From Sulfurimonas aquatica (GTDB lineage: Bacteria; Campylobacterota; Campylobacteria; Campylobacterales; Sulfurimonadaceae), in NCBI RefSeq assembly GCF_017357825.1, contig NZ_CP046073.1:1-64000 (forward strand): 64,000 bases of DNA, in the 5' to 3' direction. Positions 44,550 through 52,485 of this stretch are shown here, piece by piece. A program made the translations under genes and the position numbers. How positions within the stretch are numbered: position 1 is the first letter of the stretch; every line of letters starts with the position of its first letter. Below the pieces are notes generated by a model, which did no database searches, had not been told where the DNA came from, and saw only the letters and a list, made by a program, of their open reading frames with translations.

Positions 44550-44571
44550 GTTATAGTATATATACTATAAC
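44550..44571. promoter_or_regulatory. 22-bp palindromic operator, AbiEi side
   Basis: The 22 bases at 44550-44571 form a perfect palindrome with core AGTATATATACT (44555-44566). It lies 21 bases before the AbiEi-like start codon. The same 12-bp core recurs 95 bp away on the HipA side. Confidence 0.75.
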
Positions 44572-44646
44572 AATATCTAAATATAAAAGTTTTGTCAAGT
44601 GCTTAATACTTTAATTTATTGACTTAATTGTATTATGTCGCTATAA

Positions 44647-44664
44647 TTAAGTATATATACTTAA
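44647..44664. promoter_or_regulatory. 18-bp palindromic operator, HipA side
   Basis: TTAAGTATATATACTTAA is a perfect palindrome containing AGTATATATACT (44650-44661). It lies 15 bases before the HipA start codon, overlapping the expected promoter. Shared cores suggest one regulator binds both divergent promoters. Confidence 0.75.
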
Positions 44665-44678
44665 TTAATAGGGGATAC

Positions 44679-46028
44679 ATGAAAATTATTGTAATTAAAA
44701 GTAGCACTCCTATTGGAGAGCTTTCTGAAAGTGCAAGCGTTATACATTTCAATTATTTTGATGGGATAGAGCAAAATAGTTACATTCAAGGATTAAAAGA
44801 AAAAGTAAATACCTCAAGTTATCTTTTTCCTGTTTTTGAAAATCTTCTTCCTGAACATGAACAGCTTCAACTAATTAAAGCTAGATATAAAATTAAGGGA
44901 AATATTGAATCTCTACTCCACCTGGATAATATTCATGGTAGTTTTGAATTTTATACTGAAGAAAATTTCAAGAATTATATTGTCTCTCCAGAAGAAATAT
45001 TTTCATACAAAGATGCAAGAGAAGAAATTCTTGAGCAAAATTACAGCTTCCCTAATATATTAAGCGACTATACGGTTGCCATTGCAGATGCTAAAATATA
45101 CCCCAAAGGGCTACAAGGAAGTAAAGCTATTGGTATTAGTGGATTTCAATATAAGTTTAGTGTTTCTCTTGATAAAGATACCAAGGTAATCTCTCATAAT
45201 GAGGATGAAGACGGTGGGTATATTATGAAGCCATACAGCAAAGATAACCTTATCTACTCTGATGATACCAGTGCTTATATTCCACACCTCTTGGTCAACG
45301 AACATATATTTATGACTTTAGCAAGAGACTTTGGTTTCAATGTTCCTTACAATGGAATAATTAAGCATAAAGAAGATTATCTATATGTTATAAAAAGGTT
45401 TGATAGATATCAGAAGAGCAAGATAGATCATCATGAAATTCTTACCTTGTTAGGAAAAAAATCCTCACTAAAATATAGTGTTACTGCTCTCGAAGCAATG
45501 AAAAAAGCTGCTGAATATCTTAGGGAGGATGAGATTTTAGAGATGTTTAATTTTTTTGTTTTTTCAATTATAATTTCTCATGGAGATTTTCACGCAAAGA
45601 ATATATCTTTAATATATAAAACCAATGCTCTAGCTGAAAGAAATATGATGCTTGCTCCCTATTATGACATCTCAACAATTAGAATTTACAAAGACACCAA
45701 CGATGATGACATAGGAATGATGGTGAAAAATAAAAAAAGAAATATAAAAAAAGTAGATTTGCTTTGGCTTGCAGATAAATTAAATATAAATAAAGCAGAT
45801 GCAGCAAAATCTATAGAAAATTTAGGATTGAAGTTTGTTCAAGAATTTGAAAATTATATTGACCTGTTGCCTAGAGAGATAAAAGCTTTGAAAATTGTAA
45901 CAAACAGATATGGCTATTCTAAGCCATTTGAAGAAATATTGCGAAAATACTATACAAATAGAATTCAATATATTGATAAGTATTTAGATATTAGAGTTGA
46001 AGAAGTTGAAGAAGATATTTGGAAGTGA
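44679..46028 (+). CDS. HipA-type kinase paired with AbiEi-like regulator
   Basis: This 449-residue protein starts at ATG 44679 after TAGGGGATAC; a longer frame upstream crosses the operator. The N-subdomain shows FENLLPEHEQLQ (53-64). The kinase part has GISGFQYK (152-159), YIMKPYS, LYVIKRFDR, catalytic HGDFHAKN (301-308) and APYYDI (D330). It is a close relative of the kinase at 37695 but keeps the normal HipA N-subdomain. There is no HipB neighbour; the divergent AbiEi-like gene is the probable control partner. The catalytic residues are intact. Confidence 0.9.
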   Translation: MKIIVIKSSTPIGELSESASVIHFNYFDGIEQNSYIQGLKEKVNTSSYLFPVFENLLPEHEQLQLIKARYKIKGNIESLLHLDNIHGSFEFYTEENFKNYIVSPEEIFSYKDAREEILEQNYSFPNILSDYTVAIADAKIYPKGLQGSKAIGISGFQYKFSVSLDKDTKVISHNEDEDGGYIMKPYSKDNLIYSDDTSAYIPHLLVNEHIFMTLARDFGFNVPYNGIIKHKEDYLYVIKRFDRYQKSKIDHHEILTLLGKKSSLKYSVTALEAMKKAAEYLREDEILEMFNFFVFSIIISHGDFHAKNISLIYKTNALAERNMMLAPYYDISTIRIYKDTNDDDIGMMVKNKKRNIKKVDLLWLADKLNINKADAAKSIENLGLKFVQEFENYIDLLPREIKALKIVTNRYGYSKPFEEILRKYYTNRIQYIDKYLDIRVEEVEEDIWK

Positions 46029-46261
46029 TTGTTCATGGGTATTACTTACTACTGTGAATGTTCACCTTATATATTTCTTTTTTGCTTATGGAGCATGAAA
46101 CCTATGTTCAACTAAAATAAATTATGGTTAACATGCAGAATCTCTTGAAAGCAAAGCTTAAAGCCCATGATTTAGGACTTTCTTGTTACTGCTTAAGTTT
46201 CAGAGTATGTTTGAAAACTTAAATGGGATATTTTGGATTAAGAATAGTTCATCAAACTGTA

Positions 46262-47964
46262 GAGACTGTGAAAGAACTCAAAGCCACTTATAACGACTAA
46301 TTAGCTAAAATAGATATGTCATATATCAATGAAAAAGGCTGAAGAATGCCAAACTACAAAGAGGGTTTAAACCGTCATCAACAACTTCTTTTTCCTCCCA
46401 GTCTAGATGAGTATGTTGATGAGAATAATCCAGTAAGAGCAATTGAGAGCTATGTTGATAGTATTGATTTAGCTGATTTAGGAGTCTTTACATCTAGTGG
46501 TGGTTCTGATGGTCAACCAGCATACCATCCTGCACTACTTTTGAAGATCTATCTCTACGGTTATCTCAATAGTATTCGAAGCTCTAGAAAGCTTGAGCGT
46601 GAGATTAAACGTAATGTTGAGATGATGTGGTTATGCGCAGGACTCACTCCTGGATATAAGACCATCGCTAACTTCCGTAAAGATAATCCCAAAGTACTCA
46701 AGCAACTTTTTCGTGACTTTGTGATGCTATGTCGTTCTGTAGATTTGATTGATGGTGCAGTAGTTGCTATTGATGGAGCTTTTTTACGTGCTAACGCTTC
46801 AAAGAATCAACTGATCTCAGAAAAAGTAACTATAAAAGATATAAAGTCAGTTGATGAGAAGATAACAGAGTATCTAGGTGCACTGGAGTATAGCGATAAG
46901 TGTGAGAGCAAAGAGACAACACCAATAGTTAAAATGGAATGTCTAAAGCGACTGAACAAACGCAAAACCAAACTAGATGCTGATCTTAATATCCTTAAAG
47001 AGCGTCAAGTAAAACAGTACTGTAAAAGTGATCCTGATGCTACCTTAATGACTAAACCAGCACATCATCTGATAGCCTATAATACACAGATTGCTGTTGA
47101 TGGCAAATACAAGTTTATTGTAGCTACCAATATCTCCAGCAAAGGAGTTGATCACGATCAGCTCTACCCTATGGCTACCCAGGCCAAAGAAGCTACAGGG
47201 AATGAGCAGATAAAGGTCGCAGCTGATGCGGGCTATTTCAGTTCTAAAGAATTAAAGCGATGTATCGATGAAGGGATTGATGTCTATGTCCCCATGCCAG
47301 ACAAACAGAAGAAGCAGAAAGACAAGGGGAAGTTTCCAAGAGATGCATTTACCTATGATGAAACCGAGGACTGCTATATCTGTCCGAATGACAAAGTGTT
47401 GAAGCGACAAAAAACCACCTATGAGAACAAGGGTATTAAGCGTTTTATGTATTATGGCACTCGCTCTGTATGTAAAGTTTGTCCATTGCATTCAGAGTGT
47501 ATTTCAGATATTGCCAATGCAAAACGTCTGTGGCGCTGGGAACATGAAGCACTCATTACTGAACACCGTACAAAGATGAAAACATCAAAAGCCAAAGCTA
47601 TGATAAAAGAACGTGCCGCACTTGCAGAACATCCGTTTGGTACAATCAAACAAAAGCTTGGCTGGAGTCATTTTCTGGTGCGTGGCAAAACAAAGGTTGC
47701 TGGAGAGAATGCTCTGATTATGCTTACCTATAATTTCAGACGACTATTAAATTTGATTGGGATTACTCTGTTTCAAAAGCTGATAGAAGCACATAAACAT
47801 GGTAATCTTGAGAGTATCAAGCAAGAAATAGCGGAGTATCTAGCAGTTTTATACTTTATTAGGGCATTTTTTCGTCAAAAAATGAGTTTGAGCGTCTGAA
47901 GCTTGAAAAATATTCTTTAGCTCGACTCTTTTTGCTTATATAGGGTTAGTTCTTTCACAGTCTC
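46262..47964 (+). mobile_element. IS1182-type insertion sequence, complete copy 3
   Basis: This 1703-bp element has terminal repeats GAGACTGTGAAAGAACT (46262-46278) and its complement (47948-47964). It is flanked by a 4-bp duplication TGTA (46258-46261 and 47965-47968). It matches copy 2 almost base for base, but in the opposite orientation. Confidence 0.96.
46346..47899 (+). CDS. IS1182-family transposase (copy 3)
   Basis: This 517-residue transposase is identical in protein sequence to copy 2. DUF772-type N-terminal and DDE core motifs are intact (VVAIDGAFLRAN, VAADAGYFSS), with a cysteine cluster at CPND...CKVCPLHSEC. With copy 2 in inverse orientation 42 kb away, homologous recombination between the copies would invert the segment between them. 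The start ATG follows AAAAAGGCTGAAGA. Confidence 0.96.
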   Translation: MPNYKEGLNRHQQLLFPPSLDEYVDENNPVRAIESYVDSIDLADLGVFTSSGGSDGQPAYHPALLLKIYLYGYLNSIRSSRKLEREIKRNVEMMWLCAGLTPGYKTIANFRKDNPKVLKQLFRDFVMLCRSVDLIDGAVVAIDGAFLRANASKNQLISEKVTIKDIKSVDEKITEYLGALEYSDKCESKETTPIVKMECLKRLNKRKTKLDADLNILKERQVKQYCKSDPDATLMTKPAHHLIAYNTQIAVDGKYKFIVATNISSKGVDHDQLYPMATQAKEATGNEQIKVAADAGYFSSKELKRCIDEGIDVYVPMPDKQKKQKDKGKFPRDAFTYDETEDCYICPNDKVLKRQKTTYENKGIKRFMYYGTRSVCKVCPLHSECISDIANAKRLWRWEHEALITEHRTKMKTSKAKAMIKERAALAEHPFGTIKQKLGWSHFLVRGKTKVAGENALIMLTYNFRRLLNLIGITLFQKLIEAHKHGNLESIKQEIAEYLAVLYFIRAFFRQKMSLSV

Positions 47965-48026
47965 TGTAGGTTTTGGAGCAAAAAAATCGTTGTTCCAAAA
48001 TCAGAGCTAGTTGAATACATAAAATT

Positions 48027-48049
48027 GTCTACTTTATAGGGGATATTCC
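48027..48049 (-). repeat. 23-bp GGAAT cassette-border repeat, copy B2
   Basis: The reverse complement reads GGAATATCCCCTATAAAGTA plus GAC. It matches copies at 39329-39351 and 49339-49361. It lies four bases from the end of Fic 3 and is inverted relative to the copy on the other side of that gene. Confidence 0.7.
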
Positions 48050-48053
48050 AGTT

Positions 48054-49211
48054 TCAATCTTCTACATCAAAGAGAATCCTATAGCTTGTGCTACGACCAG
48101 CCTTGCCTTCTACTTTTGCAATCAATCCATGTTCAAGCAATTTCTTAATTTGTCTATTCGCTGTCATTGGTATTGTGTTTGTAATTTCTCTATAATCAAT
48201 ATTTGAAAACTCACTATTGCCATCCCGAGAAAGTTTATTGATAAAGCCATCAAGAAATACAGTCTGTCCTTCGCTTAATTTTATCATTTTACATCTATCC
48301 CAAAACTTAGCCTTTTTCACAATAAAAAGCACATCTTCATAAGCTTTCTCAAAGGTACTAATTAAAATATCAATATTCCATTCTATCCAATTTGTAAAGT
48401 CAAAGTGTCTATTTTTATGAAGATTAGTAGTCATATCTAACATCTCATAGTATTGGGCTCGTTTTGTATAGATTGTTGTTGACATAGAATAGGTTTTATG
48501 TTCCTCCTTTAAATCTCTAGAGAGTACATAATCTGCAATAGCCCTGGAGATTCTTCCATTTCCATCATCGTAAGGGTGAATAGAAACAAACCATAGATGT
48601 GCTAATGCACTTTTAATATAAGGATCCTCATTGCTTTCGTTGCAATATTTAATTAACGCATCTATATCTTTTTTAATAAGATGATGAGGAGGAGCAAGAT
48701 ATTTAACTACTCCCCCTGCTCGATTAAATGCATTTTCAATCACTTTCATATCGTCGTAATCTCTAAATTGAGCAATATTAATTTTTTTAACACCTTCATA
48801 GCCACTACTATTAGCGAAAAGTGCATTGTGCCAACCATGTAGTCTCTGGACAGACAATAACTCATTATTTCGATTACTATCCAGCATAAGAGCGACGAGG
48901 TTATCAGTATGCCTAGTAGACATGTCTTCTGATGAAATATAAGCTTGATTGATTGCTTTAGCTACCGAGTCTCTTACCGAATCTCTGTGTAAGTACTCAC
49001 CTTCAATTTGAAAGGTATTAATAATTTCATTTGTTAGATTAGTAATTTCAAGTTCATCGAATTCTTCTTTGTTAGCAATACAAAGAACACCAGATACTAG
49101 ACCTCTAAGGTATTCGGCTCGTTTTAACTTCTCTGATAACCTTTCTCTATCATATGAAAAATTTGGATAGTTTTCATGTTCCCATATCCACTTCTTAATA
49201 ATGTCTGCCAT
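48054..49211 (-). CDS. Fic-domain protein (Fic 3)
   Basis: This protein of about 385 residues has catalytic motif HPYDDGNGR and inhibitory helix NTFQIEGEYL (TxxxEG), so it is a self-inhibited class II Fic protein. An N-terminal DUF4172-like helical region (KKWIWEHENYPNFSYDRERL) precedes the core. A C-terminal winged helix (SNIDYREITNTIPMTANRQI) follows it. I prefer ATG 49211, after AGTGAGAATATC; ATG 49250 would place an operator palindrome inside the coding region. It forms a one-gene cassette with 23-bp inverted repeats on either side. Confidence 0.9.
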   Translation of the reverse strand: MADIIKKWIWEHENYPNFSYDRERLSEKLKRAEYLRGLVSGVLCIANKEEFDELEITNLTNEIINTFQIEGEYLHRDSVRDSVAKAINQAYISSEDMSTRHTDNLVALMLDSNRNNELLSVQRLHGWHNALFANSSGYEGVKKINIAQFRDYDDMKVIENAFNRAGGVVKYLAPPHHLIKKDIDALIKYCNESNEDPYIKSALAHLWFVSIHPYDDGNGRISRAIADYVLSRDLKEEHKTYSMSTTIYTKRAQYYEMLDMTTNLHKNRHFDFTNWIEWNIDILISTFEKAYEDVLFIVKKAKFWDRCKMIKLSEGQTVFLDGFINKLSRDGNSEFSNIDYREITNTIPMTANRQIKKLLEHGLIAKVEGKAGRSTSYRILFDVED

Positions 49212-49223
49212 GATATTCTCACT

Positions 49224-49256
49224 TATGTTATGAATAGTTTGCATAATCATAACATA
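49224..49256. promoter_or_regulatory. Operator palindrome upstream of Fic 3
   Basis: TATGTTATGA (49224-49233) and TCATAACATA (49247-49256) are perfect 10-bp arms around a 13-base spacer. A further half-site TATTCATAAC lies at 49278-49287. This is consistent with autoregulation by the Fic protein's winged helix. Confidence 0.6.
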
Positions 49257-49338
49257 TTTTGTTGTGATTAATTCATTTATTCATAACAGTTTTTAATTCA
49301 AGCTCATTAAGAGCCGTATCAGTCGGTTCATAGTGGAT

Positions 49339-49361
49339 GGAATGTCCTTTATAAACAAGAC
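49339..49361 (+). repeat. 23-bp GGAAT cassette-border repeat, copy B3
   Basis: GGAATGTCCTTTATAAACAA plus GAC matches B1 and B2. B2 and B3 form an inverted pair around the Fic 3 cassette. Confidence 0.7.
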
Positions 49362-49450
49362 AGCTCTAAATATAGCAGATTTTGGCACTTTGTCTAAGTT
49401 TCATGACTATCGGTCACTGACACATAACTCTGAGTGCTCTCTGAATAGTT

Positions 49451-49645
49451 CTACAATTCAAGTAACTTTCTTATCTGGTCTGACCCATAATATGACTCAA
49501 TAGCTTTATTAATAATATAATCAAGCTTTTTCTTCTCATTAAGCTCACTTACTTCATCTTCTAGCAAAGTAGCCATTATTTTAACTCTTTTAATATTTTT
49601 AACATCTAAATTTACTCTTTTGCCTATTACTTCATTTTCTTCCAA
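49451..49645 (-). CDS. Small ribbon-helix-helix-like protein
   Basis: This 64-residue protein starts at TTG 49645, after AAAGGATATATT. A beta-strand-like start (KRVNLDVKNIKRVKIMATLL) and two helices (EDEVSELNEKKKLDYIINKA, then IESYYGSDQIRKLL) fit a ribbon-helix-helix DNA-binding antitoxin. No toxin gene adjoins it, so it may be an orphan antitoxin or a regulator. The assignment is by pattern only. Confidence 0.6.
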   Translation of the reverse strand: MEENEVIGKRVNLDVKNIKRVKIMATLLEDEVSELNEKKKLDYIINKAIESYYGSDQIRKLLEL

Positions 49646-49790
49646 AATATATCCTTTATTGTTATTTAATACTCATATTATAGTTTAAATCTAATAAAAG
49701 TACAACTTTGTGTTTATTTTGTAAAATATGTGATTTATATGAGTTGTCTCAAACTTAAAGTTATGAGTAATTTGAGCACTAGTTCCTATT

Positions 49791-49840
49791 AAATAGTATA
49801 CATAATTAACTATTAAGTCTATTATTTTGATTTAATATAG
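49791..49840 (+). repeat. About 50-bp direct repeat, left of ATPase gene
   Basis: It begins with the exact 18-mer AAATAGTATACATAATTA (49791-49808) and continues with roughly 85 percent similarity to 51371-51418, in the same orientation. The rest of 49646-49965 is A+T-rich without a gene. Confidence 0.65.
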
Positions 49841-49965
49841 CTATTTAGGTAGTTTACTAGTCACAAAATACAGTTAAAATATATTATTTAAATGTAGATA
49901 TAACAAGTATTAATCAAATAAATACAAAAAATAGCTTATTCTATAAAATAAGCTATTTATGTATA

Positions 49966-51270
49966 TTAAAGTAACCATTCTTTTATATTTACAGTTTTAA
50001 TGTTTAAATCATCATATATTACATTTAATGTATTATCTTCATGTATTACGAAAAGTTCAATATTTTTGAGCTGTAAGTCTTCAATTGTTTTAGAAAAGAC
50101 TCTTAGTTCCCTCTTTTTAGTTTTTTCATCTTTAAGAGACGATGTGACTTGAATGAGTTGTGTTATTGCATTTTCTTCCTCAACTATAAAATCACACTCT
50201 AATCCATTAGAAGTTTTATAATAATAGACTTTATAGCCTCTTCTTAATAACTCCAAAAATACAATAGTTTCTAAATCATCTCCTCTGGTTTGAAGGTTTG
50301 GAACGCGCATAATATTAGAGAGTCCAAGGTCAACACTATAATATTTTTTGTCATTAGCATTTTGTTTTTTTAATGAGTAATCAAATTTAGGTATTTCAAA
50401 TAACATATATGCTTTGATAAGATATTCTAAATATGCATTTGCCATATCATAGGATATATGGAAATTATTTTTTAATTTGTTGATGCTTTGGCTTATACCA
50501 CTGTTCGCGAGCAAGAATGCAGCTATCTCTTCGAGAGTCTTAAACTCTTTTAGATTATATCTAGCAACTATATCTTTTAGTAGTATAGAGTCTTTGTATG
50601 TAATTAGGAGATCTCTTTTATCTGTTGTCTCATAGTCTAGAACTTTAGGAAATGCTCCATATTTCAAATAGGCTTCAAATTCACGATTCAATTCAATCTT
50701 TTTCTCTACAAAATCTAGTTTGTTTTTCACTTCTATAGATTTAAATTGTAGATACTCCCCAAAGCTTAAAGGATATACATCTATCTGCAAATATCTACCG
50801 CTTAAACTGGATGCTATCTCACTACTAAGCATAGAAGAGTTTGAGCCACTTATAGTTATATTAGAGAGTTTAAGTTCATATTCTTTATTTACCCACTTTT
50901 CCCAGTTAGGTATGTTTTGAATTTCATCTAAAAATATGTAAGGTTTTTCATCAGGATCAAGATACTCAAGATATACATCTTTTATCTCTTGTAGTAACTC
51001 TGGAGATAACTTATTGATGAAGCGTGGATCTTCTAGATTTACAAAAAGGATATTTTTAATATCAACACCATTTGCCAATAAGTTTTTTATACTATTAAGC
51101 ATCAATGTAGATTTACCACTTCTTCGTATACCTTTTATTACAAGTACTTCGTTATAGTTTAATAAAGTACTTATTCTACTGTCATAAATAGTTCTTGCTT
51201 GAGTTTGTGGTAGTTCTTTATTCCAATAATTCCATTCATTCAAAATTTCAATAATTTCTGACTTATCCAA
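49966..51270 (-). CDS. AAA_14/DUF4143 ATPase
   Basis: This 434-residue protein has an N-terminal P-loop domain with Walker A GIRRSGKST (47-55), Walker B PYIFLDEIQNI and sensor ISGSNSSMLSSEIASSLSGR. The C-terminal DUF4143 nuclease-like domain contains ETIVFLELLRRGYKVYYYKT and GLECDFIVEEENAITQLIQV; its ECDF and following residues resemble a PD-(D/E)XK core. These proteins are common accessory ATPases of unknown function. It is flanked by about 50-bp direct repeats and lies beside a tyrosine recombinase gene. Confidence 0.9.
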   Translation of the reverse strand: MDKSEIIEILNEWNYWNKELPQTQARTIYDSRISTLLNYNEVLVIKGIRRSGKSTLMLNSIKNLLANGVDIKNILFVNLEDPRFINKLSPELLQEIKDVYLEYLDPDEKPYIFLDEIQNIPNWEKWVNKEYELKLSNITISGSNSSMLSSEIASSLSGRYLQIDVYPLSFGEYLQFKSIEVKNKLDFVEKKIELNREFEAYLKYGAFPKVLDYETTDKRDLLITYKDSILLKDIVARYNLKEFKTLEEIAAFLLANSGISQSINKLKNNFHISYDMANAYLEYLIKAYMLFEIPKFDYSLKKQNANDKKYYSVDLGLSNIMRVPNLQTRGDDLETIVFLELLRRGYKVYYYKTSNGLECDFIVEEENAITQLIQVTSSLKDEKTKKRELRVFSKTIEDLQLKNIELFVIHEDNTLNVIYDDLNIKTVNIKEWLL

Positions 51271-51370
51271 AGGTAATCCTTTTAATTGTATGTTATATCT
51301 TATAATTTAGTAACTTATTGTTAGGTTAAACTTACATGATAATGACTTATTTTACTACTTAAGGACCTTA

Positions 51371-51418
51371 AAATAGTATACATAATTATTAACTAAGTAT
51401 ATTATTTAGATATAATAA
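51371..51418 (+). repeat. About 50-bp direct repeat, right of ATPase gene
   Basis: It starts with the same 18-mer AAATAGTATACATAATTA (51371-51388). It lies directly upstream of the recombinase gene and may also hold its promoter. Confidence 0.65.
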
Positions 51419-51445
51419 GAGAAATATATCTCAAAAGGAACTGCT

Positions 51446-52351
51446 TTGAGTAACGAATCACTCTTAACTAAATTAGATAAATATAATATTTTATTCATTA
51501 AAGAAAAAAAAGTATTAAACTGCTCTATTAATACAATAAGTACATATACTAGTATTTTAAATAACTTTTACGAGTATATACTAGAATTAGATGATATTAA
51601 AGAGATTAATGAACTTAGTAAAGAAATTGTAGTAAATTTTCTAAATTATGGAAATAAATCTTCTAATAATACACAGATACTTAAACTTGCAGTACTGAAG
51701 TCATATTTTACTTTTATAGATGAGAAAGAGGATTTAAAAGGTCTGTTTGAACTTCGATTTAAAAAGTTGACTATAAAGAAAGAGTCTGTTGAAGTTGATG
51801 CTCTTACTGCTGAAGAGGTAGTGAGACTACTTGAGTTATTTAAAAAGAGAAGTAGTAGCTTTAATAAGAATAGAGATGCTCTTTTAATTAAGCTTATTCT
51901 TTTTACAGGTATTAGAGCGAGTGAGTGCTTAGCTGTGAAGCTCTCTGATATCTCTTTAATAGAAGATGAGAGTGTTTATAAGATTAAAATTGCAGGTAAG
52001 GGATCTAAAGAGAGGTTTGTGTATATTAAAGCTGAGAGTATACAAACAGAACTAGAATTTTTAGTTTCTGCTGGTTATATAACTAACTATATAACGATTA
52101 CTAATACAAGTAAACCTATGAGTAGAATTGGTCTTTATAATATGGTTAGCAATAAAATGAAAAAAGCTAAAATAGCTAAGAGTGGAGTGCATATATTAAG
52201 ACATACATTTGCGCGTAATCTTGTTAGTAAGAATATTAATCTATCTACTATCTCAGAACTGCTTGGCCATGCTGATATTACACTTACTGCAAGGACTTAT
52301 GCTAAGAGTGATGAGCAGAGTAAGATTAGAGCAATTATTGCAGAGAGTTAG
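51446..52351 (+). CDS. Tyrosine recombinase, XerCD-like
   Basis: This 301-residue site-specific recombinase has an N-terminal SAM-like core-binding domain. The catalytic domain has FTGIRASE (R157), GKGSKERFV (Lys in the beta-hairpin), HILRHTFA (H249, R252), LLGHADI (H275) and TARTYAKS (Tyr 285 nucleophile). All catalytic residues are present. The start is TTG 51446 after AAAAGGAACTGC. It could resolve plasmid dimers or exchange the nearby cassettes. Its recognition site is not known, but the direct repeats around the ATPase gene are candidates. Confidence 0.92.
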   Translation: MSNESLLTKLDKYNILFIKEKKVLNCSINTISTYTSILNNFYEYILELDDIKEINELSKEIVVNFLNYGNKSSNNTQILKLAVLKSYFTFIDEKEDLKGLFELRFKKLTIKKESVEVDALTAEEVVRLLELFKKRSSSFNKNRDALLIKLILFTGIRASECLAVKLSDISLIEDESVYKIKIAGKGSKERFVYIKAESIQTELEFLVSAGYITNYITITNTSKPMSRIGLYNMVSNKMKKAKIAKSGVHILRHTFARNLVSKNINLSTISELLGHADITLTARTYAKSDEQSKIRAIIAES

Positions 52352-52442
52352 ATTGTATAGGTTCGATCACTATAAAGGGAGAAAAGCGAAACCGACCTTT
52401 CACAGGCTTTGTTTCAAGTATTCAATATTTATCTTTGATGCA

Positions 52443-52472
52443 ACTCTCTAGTATAAACATAGACTAGAGAGT
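52443..52472. terminator. Bidirectional hairpin between recombinase and giant lipoprotein gene
   Basis: ACTCTCTAGT (52443-52452) and ACTAGAGAGT (52463-52472) form a perfect 10-bp stem with a 10-base loop between two convergent genes. There is no strong T-tract, so termination is inferred from position. Confidence 0.5.
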
Positions 52473-52485
52473 CATGTGTTTCAAG

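Noticed and set aside
6203-49361. Integron attC sites made from the recurring GGAAC/GTTCC motifs
   Set aside because: The repeats lack the paired attC core-site layout, and the tyrosine recombinase shows no integron-integrase-specific insertion that I can see.
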